This document shows, piece by piece, positions 1 through 7,793 of a DNA stretch of 20,757 nucleotides. How positions within the stretch are numbered: position 1 is the stretch's first letter; the number at the start of each line of letters is the position of its first letter. The notes under the pieces were generated by a model. It saw only the letters and a list, made by a program, of their open reading frames with translations, did not search any database and was not told where the DNA came from. The stretch lies in the NCBI GenBank assembly GCA_003249585.1, contig QKIM01000621.1, positions 1-20,757 of the forward strand. The letters run 5' to 3'. Source of the stretch: Deltaproteobacteria bacterium. Its GTDB lineage: Bacteria; Myxococcota_A; Polyangia; HGW-17. The translations under genes and the position numbers were made by a program.

Positions 1-795
1 GGCATGAGCACCAACGACTTCTCCGAACTGAGCAAGGGATACACGGTGGAGCGGTCCCTCCTTCGCGCGAAACCCTCCAAGGCCGGCAGAAACAACTATG
101 GCCGCATCACCGTCCGCTTCCGCGGCGGCGGCCACAAGCAGAAATACCGCGTCATCGATTTCCGTCGCAACAAGACGGGCGTCCCGGCGGTGGTGGATTC
201 CATCCAGTACGATCCCAACCGTTCGGCCTTCATCGCCCTGCTCAAGTATGTTGACGGCGTGAAGAGCTACATCCTCGCTCCCGACGGCCTCAAGGCCGGC
301 GATACGATCATCAGCGTCAACTCTGACAGCGCCGACATCGTCCCCGGGAACGCCATGCCTCTCCAGTTCATCCCTGATGGCACCATGGTTCACAACGTGG
401 AGCTTCACATCGGTCACGGCGGGCAGCTCGCCCGCAGCGCCGGCAACGGCGTACAGCTCATGGCCAAGGAGGGCAAGATGGCTCTCCTCCGTCTCCCCTC
501 GGGCGAGGTGCGCAAGGTGAACATCAACTGCCGCGCTACCGTCGGTGTCGTGGGCAACGGCCAGCACAGCAATATCGACCTGGGCAAGGCAGGCCGCAAG
601 AGATGGATGGGCAGAAGACCCCACAACCGCGGCGTAGCCATGAACCCCGTCGACCATCCCATGGGTGGTGGCGAGGGCAGATCCTCCGGCGGTCGTCACC
701 CCTGTTCTCCCTGGGGCATGCCCACCAAGGGGTACAGAACCCGTAAGAACAAGCGCACCGACAAGTTTATCGTCAAGAGACGGAAATCTAAATAA
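1..795 (+). CDS. rplB: 50S ribosomal protein L2 (5' end outside window)
   Basis: L2 binds 23S rRNA near the peptidyl transferase centre and helps subunit association. The visible reading frame has the family hallmarks [45 protein letters not shown] and the C-terminal [13 protein letters not shown] block. An ATG lies at position 4, but the Gly codon before it is in frame and full-length L2 has about a dozen further residues (ending GRRGM-like) upstream. The gene therefore probably begins before the window and is truncated by it. The second His of the usual DHPHGGGEGR motif is Met here (codon 661-663), while the first His, the one implicated in peptidyl transfer studies, is kept. Identity is certain; only the start is missing. 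Confidence 0.97.
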   Translation, partial: GMSTNDFSELSKGYTVERSLLRAKPSKAGRNNYGRITVRFRGGGHKQKYRVIDFRRNKTGVPAVVDSIQYDPNRSAFIALLKYVDGVKSYILAPDGLKAGDTIISVNSDSADIVPGNAMPLQFIPDGTMVHNVELHIGHGGQLARSAGNGVQLMAKEGKMALLRLPSGEVRKVNINCRATVGVVGNGQHSNIDLGKAGRKRWMGRRPHNRGVAMNPVDHPMGGGEGRSSGGRHPCSPWGMPTKGYRTRKNKRTDKFIVKRRKSK

Positions 796-809
796 TAGAG
801 GAATGTAAC

Positions 810-1088
810 ATGGCTCGTTCAGTTAAAAAAGGTCCCTTCGTAGACGACCATCTTATGAAAAAAGTTGTCCAGGCCCAGGAAGAGAATAACCGTAGAGCTA
901 TTCAGACGTGGTCCAGGCGCTCCACCATCGTTCCCGACATGATCGGCCTCAACATCGCCGTTCACAATGGAAGAAAGTTCATCCCCATCTACATCACCGA
1001 TGAGATGGTTGGACACAAACTCGGCGAATTCGCGCCCACCAGAACGTTCTACAGCCACGCTGCAGACCGTAAGGCCAAGAAACGTTAG
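810..1088 (+). CDS. rpsS: 30S ribosomal protein S19
   Basis: S19 sits in the head of the small subunit, pairing with S13 near the A site. The 92-residue product is normal length and opens with the canonical [15 protein letters not shown]. It continues with [25 protein letters not shown] and the closing GEFAPTRTF. It starts 14 nt after the rplB stop, behind a purine-rich AGAGGAA sequence. It lies second in the usual S10-cluster order. Confidence 0.98.
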   Translation: MARSVKKGPFVDDHLMKKVVQAQEENNRRAIQTWSRRSTIVPDMIGLNIAVHNGRKFIPIYITDEMVGHKLGEFAPTRTFYSHAADRKAKKR

Positions 1089-1102
1089 GGAGGCTAGGGG
1101 TT

Positions 1103-1504
1103 ATGTCGCTTTATACCAAGAACAACACGAAGAAAGTCCGCATTCAGGAAGATCGGGAGAAGCACCCCAGGGCGATTCTCCGCAATCTCCGGATCGCCCC
1201 CCGCAAGATGCGCATCCTGGCCAACATGGTGCGTGGCAAGAAGGTGGAAGATGCCATCTCCCTTCTGACCTTCACCCCCAAATATGGCGCCCGCGTCCTC
1301 ATCAAGTTGATCAAGAGCGCGCTGTACAACGCCGAGAACCGCGAAGGCAACGCCATGTCCTCCGAAGATCTCGTCATCAAGACGATCTTCGTGGACCAGG
1401 GACCCACCATGAAGTGGCGTCGTCCCAGAGCGCGCGGCAGAGCATTCCGGATTAACAAGAAAACCAGTCACGTTACGGTCATCGTTTCGGACAGCGCAGA
1501 GTAG
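1103..1504 (+). CDS. rplV: 50S ribosomal protein L22
   Basis: L22 binds 23S rRNA and sends a long beta-hairpin into the peptide exit tunnel. The 133-residue product has the globular signature LRIAPRKMRILANMVRGKKVEDA. The hairpin MKWRRPRARGRAFRINKKTS closely matches the family pattern, and the protein ends at the hairpin return strand with little tail. The N-terminus carries about 20 extra basic residues before the conserved core. The ATG is 9 nt from a GGAGG site that follows the rpsS stop. Confidence 0.97.
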   Translation: MSLYTKNNTKKVRIQEDREKHPRAILRNLRIAPRKMRILANMVRGKKVEDAISLLTFTPKYGARVLIKLIKSALYNAENREGNAMSSEDLVIKTIFVDQGPTMKWRRPRARGRAFRINKKTSHVTVIVSDSAE

Positions 1505-1516
1505 AGGAGTCATATC

Positions 1517-2179
1517 GTGGGACAGAAAGTACATCCTATCGGCATGAGGCTTGGAATCATCAGAACCGGGAGTTCGAAGTGGTTCACCGATCAACAGTAT
1601 GGCAAGTGGCTGAACGAGGATCTCCGGATCCGTAAATACATCCTCAGCAAGATGCCTGACGCCGGTATCGCCGCCGTCGACATCGAGCGCCGTACTGGCG
1701 AAAAACTGAAGGTCACCATCGTCACCGCCAGCGCCGGTCGCGTCATCGGTAAGGGTGGTGCCAATGTGGAGAAGCTTCGCAAGGATCTGCAGGGGCTCTC
1801 CCAGAGCGAGATCTACGTGGACATCCAGGAAGTGAAGCGGTCTGAGAACAACGCCCAGCTCGTGGCCGAGAACATCGCCCGCCAGCTCGAGCGTCGAGTC
1901 AACTTCCGCAGAGCCATGAAGAAGTCCATCCAGAACACCATGTCCATGGGCGCCCAGGGCATCAAGGTGCACCTGGCCGGTCGGCTGGGCGGTGCCGAGA
2001 TGGCTCGTCGCGAGTGGTACATGGAAGGACGCGTTCCGCTCCACACCCTCAGAGCGGATATCGATTACGGTTTTACCGAAGCAAGAACCACCTACGGTGC
2101 CATCGGCGTCAAATGCTGGATCTACAAAGGTGATGTTCTGACTTCCAAAGAAGGTTCCCCTGAGCGGACCAAAAGGTAG
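1517..2179 (+). CDS. rpsC: 30S ribosomal protein S3
   Basis: S3 lies at the mRNA entry channel of the 30S subunit. The 220-residue protein begins MGQKVHPIGMRLGI, which fixes the GTG start at 1517 behind AGAGGAG. A type-II KH domain is visible, with the GKGG loop at about residues 78-81 (GRVIGKGGANVEKL). The C-terminal S3 domain includes GIKVHLAGRLGGAEMARREW and the closing TTYGAIGVKCWIYKGD. Length is typical for the shorter S3 forms. It lies 12 nt after rplV. Confidence 0.98.
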   Translation: MGQKVHPIGMRLGIIRTGSSKWFTDQQYGKWLNEDLRIRKYILSKMPDAGIAAVDIERRTGEKLKVTIVTASAGRVIGKGGANVEKLRKDLQGLSQSEIYVDIQEVKRSENNAQLVAENIARQLERRVNFRRAMKKSIQNTMSMGAQGIKVHLAGRLGGAEMARREWYMEGRVPLHTLRADIDYGFTEARTTYGAIGVKCWIYKGDVLTSKEGSPERTKR

Positions 2180-2185
2180 GGCGGC

Positions 2186-2602
2186 ATGTTAGCACCGAAA
2201 AGAGTTAAGCATAGAAAAGTCCAGAAAGGTAAAATGAGAGGCGTCGCCAAAGGCGGCAACTCCGTCTCCTTTGGGGATTATGGTATCCAGGCCACAGAGT
2301 GCGGCTGGCTCACCTCCCGCCAGATCGAGGCCGGTCGTATCGCCATCACCCGTCACATCAAACGTGGTGGGCAGGTCTTTATCCGCGTGTTTCCCCACAA
2401 GCCCCTCTCCAAGAAACCCGCCGAAGTCCGAATGGGTAAAGGAAAGGGCGCTCCCGAGTCCTGGGTCGCCGTGGTCAAACCCGGTCACGTACTCTATGAA
2501 GTAGTCGGTGTCACCGAGGAGCAGGCCAAGGAGGCCTTCCGCCTCTGTCACCACAAGCTTCCCCTCAGCACGCGGTTTGTGAAAAGAGAGATGATGATAT
2601 GA
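2186..2602 (+). CDS. rplP: 50S ribosomal protein L16
   Basis: L16 helps form the A-site tRNA and 5S rRNA neighbourhood of the large subunit. The 138-residue product is normal length. It starts [19 protein letters not shown] and has the conserved block [20 protein letters not shown], then [14 protein letters not shown]. It starts 6 nt after rpsC, and its stop overlaps the rpmC start (ATGA), suggesting coupled translation. Confidence 0.98.
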   Translation: MLAPKRVKHRKVQKGKMRGVAKGGNSVSFGDYGIQATECGWLTSRQIEAGRIAITRHIKRGGQVFIRVFPHKPLSKKPAEVRMGKGKGAPESWVAVVKPGHVLYEVVGVTEEQAKEAFRLCHHKLPLSTRFVKREMMI

Positions 2603-2817
2603 AAGACTCCGTGTACTCCACCACCAATCTGAAGGATCGCAGCCGCGAAGAGCTGCATGGCCTCCTCAGCGAGCTCAAGAGAGAGATGTTCGATCTGAGG
2701 ATCATGCAGGCCACCAGCCAGCTCAAGGACAACAACAAACTGAAGAACACGCGTCGGGACATCGCCCGGGTGATGACGGAGATCAGCACCAGGCGTGCCG
2801 CCGGGAGGAAGCAGTAA
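2599..2817 (+). CDS. rpmC: 50S ribosomal protein L29
   Basis: L29 is a small helical-hairpin protein near the exit of the peptide tunnel. The 72-residue product has the family pattern: a first helix with [20 protein letters not shown], a turn with [16 protein letters not shown], and a short basic tail. Its ATG overlaps the rplP stop by 4 nt and its TAA shares one base with the rpsQ ATG, so it is tightly coupled on both sides. Confidence 0.96.
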   Translation: MKDSVYSTTNLKDRSREELHGLLSELKREMFDLRIMQATSQLKDNNKLKNTRRDIARVMTEISTRRAAGRKQ

Positions 2818-3086
2818 TGACTACGGAACGGGGAAACAGACGGGTGATGTTCGGCGTCGTCAAGTCCGCCGGCAAGATGGAAAAGACAGTGACCGTTCTG
2901 GTTGAGCGGCGCGTCCGCGATCCCAGACTCAAAAAATACATCACGAGACACACGACCTATCTCGCCCACGATGAGCAGAACCAGTATCAGGTCGGCGACA
3001 AGGTGACGATTATCGAATCAAGACCTCTCTCCAAAAACAAGAGATGGCGGGTTCAGAAACTTATTGAACGTAAACCGGGCATCTAG
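2817..3086 (+). CDS. rpsQ: 30S ribosomal protein S17
   Basis: S17 is an OB-fold primary 16S rRNA binding protein. The 89-residue product is normal length and has GVVKSAGKMEKTVTVLVER, the YITRHTTYLAHDE segment and GDKVTIIESRPLSKNKRW. The start codon shares its first base with the rpmC TAA (TAATG). A GGGAGGA sequence inside the end of rpmC provides the ribosome binding site. Confidence 0.98.
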   Translation: MTTERGNRRVMFGVVKSAGKMEKTVTVLVERRVRDPRLKKYITRHTTYLAHDEQNQYQVGDKVTIIESRPLSKNKRWRVQKLIERKPGI

Positions 3087-3110
3087 GCCCCGTTAAAGTG
3101 AGGTGATACG

Positions 3111-3479
3111 ATGATCCAGATGCAGACTATACTGGACGTCGCTGACAATTCCGGCGCCAAAAAAGTGCAGTGCATTAAAGTCCCGGGTGGCAGCAAAAGG
3201 AAATACGGCAGCATCGGCGACATTATCGTCGTCAGCGTCAAAGAAGCCATTCCCACCGCCAAGGTGAAGAAGGGCGATGTGCTCAAGGCCGTCATCGTGA
3301 GAACAGCCAAAGAGATCTCCCGCCGCGACGGCAGCTACATCAAGTTCGACAACAACGCGGCCGTTCTGCTCAACGCGGGCGGTGAGCCCATCGGGACCCG
3401 TATCTTCGGACCCGTGGCCAGAGAGCTTCGCGCCAAGAAATTCATGAAGATCGTTTCCTTGGCTCCGGAGGTGCTGTAA
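3111..3479 (+). CDS. rplN: 50S ribosomal protein L14
   Basis: L14 is at the subunit interface and contacts 16S rRNA. The 122-residue product is exactly the usual length, with [20 protein letters not shown] at the start, then [27 protein letters not shown] and the [13 protein letters not shown] signature. It follows rpsQ by 24 nt behind GTGAGGTG. Its TAA shares a base with the rplX ATG. Confidence 0.98.
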   Translation: MIQMQTILDVADNSGAKKVQCIKVPGGSKRKYGSIGDIIVVSVKEAIPTAKVKKGDVLKAVIVRTAKEISRRDGSYIKFDNNAAVLLNAGGEPIGTRIFGPVARELRAKKFMKIVSLAPEVL

Positions 3480-3853
3480 TGCTTTCCAGAATCAGAAAAG
3501 GCGACATGGTCAAAGTGATCGCCGGCAAATACAAAGGTAAGACTGGTCGGGTCCTCAAGATCCTCAAGAGCCAGGAGAGAGTCGTGGTCGAAGGCATCAA
3601 CATGCAGGTGAAGAACCGCAAGCCCACCCAGGAGAACCAGTCGGGGACCCAGGAGAAGCGCGAAGGTTCGATCCACATCTCCAACGTCATGCCCATCGAT
3701 CCCGCCACCGTTTCGCACATAGGTTCCAAGGACGAGGCCAAACTCGTCAAGGGGACGCGTGTGGGGACCAAGGTCCTTCCCGATGGGAAGAAGGTCAGGG
3801 TTTCCCGCGGCAAGGACCGCAGCGGTGACATCATCGAGAACAAGGAAGCGTAA
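3479..3853 (+). CDS. rplX: 50S ribosomal protein L24, with enlarged C-terminal region
   Basis: L24 is an assembly-initiating 23S rRNA protein. The KOW motif is clear near the N-terminus ([20 protein letters not shown]), followed by [15 protein letters not shown] and [13 protein letters not shown]. At 124 residues it is about 20 longer than typical L24 (103-105). The additional sequence lies between the ISNV block and the final [11 protein letters not shown] strand, around residues 80-100. The gene overlaps rplN by one base (TAATG). Confidence 0.95.
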   Translation: MLSRIRKGDMVKVIAGKYKGKTGRVLKILKSQERVVVEGINMQVKNRKPTQENQSGTQEKREGSIHISNVMPIDPATVSHIGSKDEAKLVKGTRVGTKVLPDGKKVRVSRGKDRSGDIIENKEA

Positions 3854-3867
3854 TTAGGAGGCTGGCC

Positions 3868-4485
3868 ATGGCAAAACCGAAAGATCAGGCCAAAGGATCG
3901 AAAAAGGGCGAGGCTTTCCAGAACGAAGCCGTCAAAAGAGAGAAGGCTCCTGCCTTCAAGACAATGTACAACGAGACGATCAGAACGAAGCTGCGTGAAG
4001 AGTTCCAGTACGGCAACGTCATGGAGATCCCCGAGCTCAAGAAGATCGTGGTGAACGTGGGCCTCGGCGAAGCGATCAAAAATCCGAAGCTCCTCGAGAG
4101 CGCCGTCAAGGAACTGGAGATCATCACCGGGCGCAAGCCCGTCGTGAACAAGGCGAAGAAATCCATCGCCAACTTCAAGCTCCGCGAAGGCATGAAGATC
4201 GGGACGTCCGTCACACTGCGCCGGGAAGTCATGTATGAGTTCTTCGAACGTCTGGTGTGCATCGCGCTTCCCCGTACCCGCGACTTCAAAGGTGTCTCCC
4301 CGAAGGGCTTCGATGGCCGTGGAAACTATTCCATGGGCATCAAAGAGCAGATCATCTTCCCGGAGATCAATTATGATGATATCGAAGCCATCAGAGGTTT
4401 GACCATCACCATCGTCACCTCGGCCAAAACTGACGAAGAAGCCAAGTCCCTGTTACGGAACTTCGGTATGCCCTTTAGGAAATAA
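3868..4485 (+). CDS. rplE: 50S ribosomal protein L5 with N-terminal extension
   Basis: L5 binds 5S rRNA in the central protuberance and contacts P-site tRNA. The core is unmistakable: [58 protein letters not shown] and [16 protein letters not shown]. The product is 205 residues, while L5 is usually about 180. The excess is a Lys-rich N-terminal stretch of roughly 30 residues before MYNETIR. An internal ATG at 3964 would give normal length but has no good ribosome binding site. The ATG at 3868 has AGGAGG 6 nt upstream, so the longer start is preferred. Confidence 0.95.
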   Translation: MAKPKDQAKGSKKGEAFQNEAVKREKAPAFKTMYNETIRTKLREEFQYGNVMEIPELKKIVVNVGLGEAIKNPKLLESAVKELEIITGRKPVVNKAKKSIANFKLREGMKIGTSVTLRREVMYEFFERLVCIALPRTRDFKGVSPKGFDGRGNYSMGIKEQIIFPEINYDDIEAIRGLTITIVTSAKTDEEAKSLLRNFGMPFRK

Positions 4486-4496
4486 GGAGGAATCAC

Positions 4497-4676
4497 GTGG
4501 CTCGTCTTTGCAAAATGATACCAAATAAGCCCAAGTTCCAGATTCGGCACAGGAACAGATGCCCCCTCTGCGGGCGTTCCCGGGCATACATCAGGAAGTT
4601 TGACATGTGCAGACTCTGTTTCCGTAAGTTGGCTCTTGAGGGAATGATTCCTGGAGTTATTAAGGCCAGTTGGTAG
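4497..4676 (+). CDS. rpsN: 30S ribosomal protein S14, type Z (zinc-binding)
   Basis: Reading from a GTG at 4497 gives 59 residues beginning [14 protein letters not shown] and ending [12 protein letters not shown]. This is the short zinc-ribbon form of S14 in the head of the 30S subunit. Both zinc pairs are present: CPLC at residues 22-25 and CRLC at 38-41. A strong AAGGAGGAA site lies just upstream, which supports the GTG start. The gene is in the normal spc position between rplE and rpsH. Confidence 0.96.
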   Translation: MARLCKMIPNKPKFQIRHRNRCPLCGRSRAYIRKFDMCRLCFRKLALEGMIPGVIKASW

Positions 4677-4691
4677 GGAGAGTGAACGAAA

Positions 4692-5090
4692 ATGTCTATG
4701 ACTGATCCTATTGCAGATTTCTTGACCCGTATCCGCAACGGACTGAAGGCTGGCAAGACCCAGGTCGGAATGCCCTCGTCCAAGATGAAGAAAAATCTGG
4801 CCAACGTCCTGAAACAGGAAGGTTTCATCAAAGACTTCGGGACGCAGACCGAAGGCCCCTTTGAGACGCTCATCGTCGAGCTCAAGTACGATGAAGCCAA
4901 TCGGCCCGCCATCGAGGGCCTGAAGCGGATCTCCAAGCCTGGCCGTCGCATCTACGCCAAAAGGGATGAACTCCCGAAGATCCGTTTCGGGCTGGGTATC
5001 GCCATCATCACCACCAGCCGCGGTGTCATGACGGATAAAGAGGCCAGAAACCAGAACATCGGCGGCGAAGTGATTTGCTCCATCTGGTAG
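4692..5090 (+). CDS. rpsH: 30S ribosomal protein S8
   Basis: S8 is a central-domain 16S rRNA binding protein and, in E. coli, the translational repressor of the spc operon. The 132-residue product has the diagnostic start MSMTDPIADFLTRIRNG and ends with GIAIITTSRGVMTDKEARN and GGEVICSIW. Length is standard. It follows rpsN by 15 nt. No S8-like repressor site was identified by eye around rplE. Confidence 0.98.
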   Translation: MSMTDPIADFLTRIRNGLKAGKTQVGMPSSKMKKNLANVLKQEGFIKDFGTQTEGPFETLIVELKYDEANRPAIEGLKRISKPGRRIYAKRDELPKIRFGLGIAIITTSRGVMTDKEARNQNIGGEVICSIW

Positions 5091-5105
5091 CGAGGAAGGT
5101 GAACA

Positions 5106-5645
5106 GTGTCCCGTATAGGTAAAATGCAAATTCCCCTTCCCAAAGGGGTTACTGTCAACAATATGAATGGCACCGTCCATGTGAAGGGCCCCAAGGGCGA
5201 GCTCTCCACGGTTCTTCCCAAGGGGATCACCCTTGAAGAGGAAAACAGTGAGCTTCGCCTCGTCCGTGAGAACGATACCAAGCAGATCCGGATGAATCAC
5301 GGCATGGCCAGGGCGAACGTCGCCAACCTGGTGCACGGTGTATCCGAGGGCTTCACCAAGACCCTCAACATCATCGGCGTCGGTTACCGTTCCGAGATGA
5401 AGGGCAACGTGCTCATCCTCTCGCTTGGGTATTCGCACCCCATCTATTTTGAGGTGCCCAAGCTGGTCGAGTGCACCCTCGAAGAGCGCGGTCTCACCAT
5501 CGTGCTGAAATCCATCGACAAGATCCTTCTGGGTAAGGTCGCTTCCGAAATCCGCGCCTTCCGAGCTCCCGAGCCGTACAAGGGTAAGGGAATCCGGTAT
5601 GCCGGCGAGGTTGTGCGCGAGAAGGAAGGAAAAGCCAAGGGCTAA
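5106..5645 (+). CDS. rplF: 50S ribosomal protein L6
   Basis: L6 lies near the GTPase-associated region of the large subunit and is made of two related alpha/beta domains. The 179-residue product has SRIGKMQIPLPKGVTV at the start, LVHGVSEGFTKTLNIIGVGY between domains and the closing RAPEPYKGKGIRYAGEVVREKEGKAKG. Translation starts at GTG 5106 behind GAGGAAGG. Length is typical. Confidence 0.98.
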   Translation: MSRIGKMQIPLPKGVTVNNMNGTVHVKGPKGELSTVLPKGITLEEENSELRLVRENDTKQIRMNHGMARANVANLVHGVSEGFTKTLNIIGVGYRSEMKGNVLILSLGYSHPIYFEVPKLVECTLEERGLTIVLKSIDKILLGKVASEIRAFRAPEPYKGKGIRYAGEVVREKEGKAKG

Positions 5646-5676
5646 AGTCGGCCTGAAAGTGTAACTGGTGGTTGCT

Positions 5677-6042
5677 ATGAAAGAGAACAAAAGAATTGCA
5701 ATGCGTCGAATCAGACAGGCTCGAGTTCGCAAGAGCGTCACGGGTACAGAGATGCGCCCCCGCCTGGCTGTCCACAGATCTACGAACCACATCTACGCCC
5801 AGGTGATCGACGACGTCAGCCACAAGACCATCTGTGCCTGTTCTACGCTCTCTCCTTCACTCCGCGAGGAGATGAAGGAGCTTTCCAAGAAAGAGCAGGC
5901 TGAAAAGGTCGGCAAGAAGATCGCTGAGCTGTGTAAAGAGCAGAACGTGCTTATGGTTGTGTTCGACCGCGGTGGTTTCCTGTACCACGGCAGAGTCGCT
6001 TCCCTCGCCAAGGGTGCCCGGGAGGCCGGGTTGGAATTCTAA
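5677..6042 (+). CDS. rplR: 50S ribosomal protein L18
   Basis: L18 binds 5S rRNA together with L5. The product from ATG 5677 is 121 residues, with [20 protein letters not shown], a central [14 protein letters not shown] helix and the closing [30 protein letters not shown] at 5668 in the same frame would add three residues. The ATG is preferred because GGTGG lies just ahead of it, though that site is weak for either start. Confidence 0.95.
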   Translation: MKENKRIAMRRIRQARVRKSVTGTEMRPRLAVHRSTNHIYAQVIDDVSHKTICACSTLSPSLREEMKELSKKEQAEKVGKKIAELCKEQNVLMVVFDRGGFLYHGRVASLAKGAREAGLEF

Positions 6043-6072
6043 GTCGTATCCAGCCGGATAAAGAGGATATTG

Positions 6073-6570
6073 ATGGCTAAATTACCTGAAGAAAACAGCG
6101 AGTTTATCGAAAAACTGGTATACATCAACCGCGTCGCCAAGGTTGTCAAAGGTGGTCGTCGGTTCAGCTTCGCCGCCCTCGTCGTCGTGGGTGACGGTGC
6201 TGGACGGGTCGGGCACGGTCTCGGCAAAGCCAACGAGGTCCCCGAGGCGATCAGAAAAGCCACGGAAAAGGCCAAGTCCACCATGATCACCGTTCCTCTC
6301 CAGGCGGCGACCATTCCCCATGAGATCGTCGGGGTCTACGGATCGGGCAGAGTGCTCCTCCGTCCCGCCGCAAAGGGAACCGGCGTCATCGCCGGCGGCG
6401 CGGTCAGAGCGGTCATGGAAGCCGTCGGTATTCATGATGTGCTGACAAAGTGCATCGGCAGCAACAACCACCACAACGTTCTCAAGGCGACCTTCGTGGC
6501 GCTCAAGGAACTGCGGGACGCAAAGGAAGTGAGCCGCAGGCGGGGTATCCCCGTGGAGCAGCTCCGTTAG
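6073..6570 (+). CDS. rpsE: 30S ribosomal protein S5
   Basis: S5 contributes to decoding accuracy on the back of the 30S subunit. The product from ATG 6073 is 165 residues. The N-terminal double-stranded-RNA-binding-like domain shows [20 protein letters not shown] and [19 protein letters not shown]. The C-terminal domain shows [20 protein letters not shown] and [16 protein letters not shown]. An AAGAGGA site precedes the ATG; the TTG one codon earlier is less likely. Confidence 0.97.
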   Translation: MAKLPEENSEFIEKLVYINRVAKVVKGGRRFSFAALVVVGDGAGRVGHGLGKANEVPEAIRKATEKAKSTMITVPLQAATIPHEIVGVYGSGRVLLRPAAKGTGVIAGGAVRAVMEAVGIHDVLTKCIGSNNHHNVLKATFVALKELRDAKEVSRRRGIPVEQLR

Positions 6571-6590
6571 CAGCACAGCAGGAGAGAGAC

Positions 6591-6788
6591 ATGGCTACCC
6601 ATATTAAGATAAAGCAGATCCGGAGCGCCATCGGGCGTCCCGATATTCAGAGACAGACTTTGCTGGGCCTTGGCCTCACACACAATGGTCGTGTGAGAAT
6701 CCTCAAGGACACCCCCGAAATCCGCGGCATGATCCGCAAGGTGTCCCACCTGGTAGAGATTGAACCCTACGACAAGGAAGGAGAGTAG
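6591..6788 (+). CDS. rpmD: 50S ribosomal protein L30
   Basis: L30 is a small 23S rRNA protein present in many but not all bacteria. From the ATG at 6591 it encodes 65 residues with [40 protein letters not shown] and [14 protein letters not shown]. The start is set by a GGAGAGAG site and by homology. The open frame extends upstream into rpsE, but that part is not L30. The stop lies 3 nt before rplO. Confidence 0.96.
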   Translation: MATHIKIKQIRSAIGRPDIQRQTLLGLGLTHNGRVRILKDTPEIRGMIRKVSHLVEIEPYDKEGE

Positions 6789-6791
6789 GCC

Positions 6792-7721
6792 ATGAGCATA
6801 CTGTCCAAACTGCAAGCCAACAGTGGATCGACCAAGAACAGAAAACGCCGCGGCCGCGGCCAGGGCTCCGGCACCGGTAAGACCGGCGGCAGGGGTGGCA
6901 AGGGCCAGACCGCTCGCACCGGCGGGACCGTCCGCCGTGGTTTCGAGGGTGGGCAGATGCCCCTCCAGCGCCGTATCCCCAAGAGGGGCTTCAAAAACGT
7001 CTGGGCCGTCGACACTGGCGTTGTCACGCTGAAGAGCCTCTCCATCGCCTTCCCTGAGGGTGGTGAGATCAACCTGGCCCTCTGTATCGAGAAAGGCCTC
7101 GTCCCCACGGACTCCAAACGGCTCAGGATCGTCGGCTCCGGCGAGATCCAGGCCGCCTATAAGGTCACAGCCTACAAAGTGACGCCCAAGGCGACGGAAG
7201 CCTTCGAAAAGAATGGCGGGTCCGTGACCGTGACCCAGGTGATCAACAGCTACGCCAGAGTTCGCATGGGTGAGATCTTCAAGAAGTTCTCCAAAAAAGG
7301 CGAGATGGTCACCGTCACCGTAGAGGATATCAAGGCCGCCGGGCTCATGCCCAAGTACAAGACCAAGGTAGAGGTCATCGCGGTGGGGAACGTGGGTGGC
7401 GCCATCCACGTGAAGGCTGACAAAGTCTCCCGCGCTGCTCGTCAGGCCATTGAAAACAAAGGCGGAAAAGTTACCGTCACCGATCCCGCGAATCTCACCC
7501 GCACCATCAGTTTCGCAGATCTGCGGAAATGGTTCCCCAAGGGTGGGGATGTAACTCCCGAAACATTAAAGAAAAAAGGCATTCAAACCGAAGGTCGTAC
7601 TCTCTGTCTTGTTGACAAAGGGAGACTTTATGGTGTTTATAACGTCAAGCTTCACAAAGTGTCGCGTGCTGCCCGCATGAAGGTGGAAGCCAAGGGCGGC
7701 GAGGTTACGCTCATCGACTAA
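6792..7721 (+). CDS. rplO: 50S ribosomal protein L15 with triplicated C-terminal domain
   Basis: L15 is a large-subunit protein that enters late in assembly. Residues 1-76 are an ordinary L15 N-terminus: RRGRGQGSGTGKTGGRGGKG, then VRRGFEGGQMPLQRRIPKRG. The normal C-terminal L15/L18e-like domain follows at about 77-148. Two more copies come after it, at about 154-230 and 236-309. Each copy has the same order: a strand with a basic-hydrophobic opening (for example ARVRMGEIF or TRTISFADL), a GGxx turn and helix, a beta segment, and a closing K-V-[ST]-x-x-A-x helix ending NKGGKVTVT or AKGGEVTLI. Copies 2 and 3 share KVSRAAR. The total is 309 residues against about 145-150 in the family. The frame is continuous, so this is not a frameshift artefact visible here. 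The 3' third is visibly more AT-rich than the rest. Confidence 0.95.
   Translation: MSILSKLQANSGSTKNRKRRGRGQGSGTGKTGGRGGKGQTARTGGTVRRGFEGGQMPLQRRIPKRGFKNVWAVDTGVVTLKSLSIAFPEGGEINLALCIEKGLVPTDSKRLRIVGSGEIQAAYKVTAYKVTPKATEAFEKNGGSVTVTQVINSYARVRMGEIFKKFSKKGEMVTVTVEDIKAAGLMPKYKTKVEVIAVGNVGGAIHVKADKVSRAARQAIENKGGKVTVTDPANLTRTISFADLRKWFPKGGDVTPETLKKKGIQTEGRTLCLVDKGRLYGVYNVKLHKVSRAARMKVEAKGGEVTLID
7020..7718 (+). repeat. Three tandem L15 C-terminal domain copies inside rplO
   Basis: The three protein-level repeats correspond to approximately 7020-7235, 7251-7481 and 7497-7718. They diverge too far at the DNA level to see long identical runs, which points to an old duplication. The closing helices are the best alignment anchors: KVTPKATEAFEKNGG, KVSRAARQAIENKGG and KVSRAARMKVEAKGG. 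Boundaries are by eye. Confidence 0.85.
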
Positions 7722-7751
7722 TGTGAAATAACCGACAGTTGTAAACAACCT

Positions 7752-7772
7752 GCGCCACCCTCCGGGTGGCGC
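7752..7772 (+). promoter_or_regulatory. Strong stem-loop in the rplO-secY gap
   Basis: GCGCCACCC (7752-7760) can pair with GGGTGGCGC (7764-7772), giving a 9-bp stem with a 3-nt TCC loop, 22 nt before the secY ATG. No T-run follows, so it is not a standard intrinsic terminator. It could be a processing or stability element, or could tune secY relative to the ribosomal genes. The structure is seen; the role is inferred. Confidence 0.6.
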
Positions 7773-7793
7773 TAACCTTTGGAAAGTACCAAT

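Noticed and set aside
661..663. Met in place of the second His of the L2 DHPHGGGEGR motif
   Set aside because: The preceding His is kept, and from recall the [10 protein letters not shown] version also occurs in other phyla such as Bacteroidota, so it is probably not novel.
4371..5792. Long minus-strand open frame across rpsN, rpsH and rplF
   Set aside because: It is fully antisense to well-supported ribosomal protein genes and has no family features.
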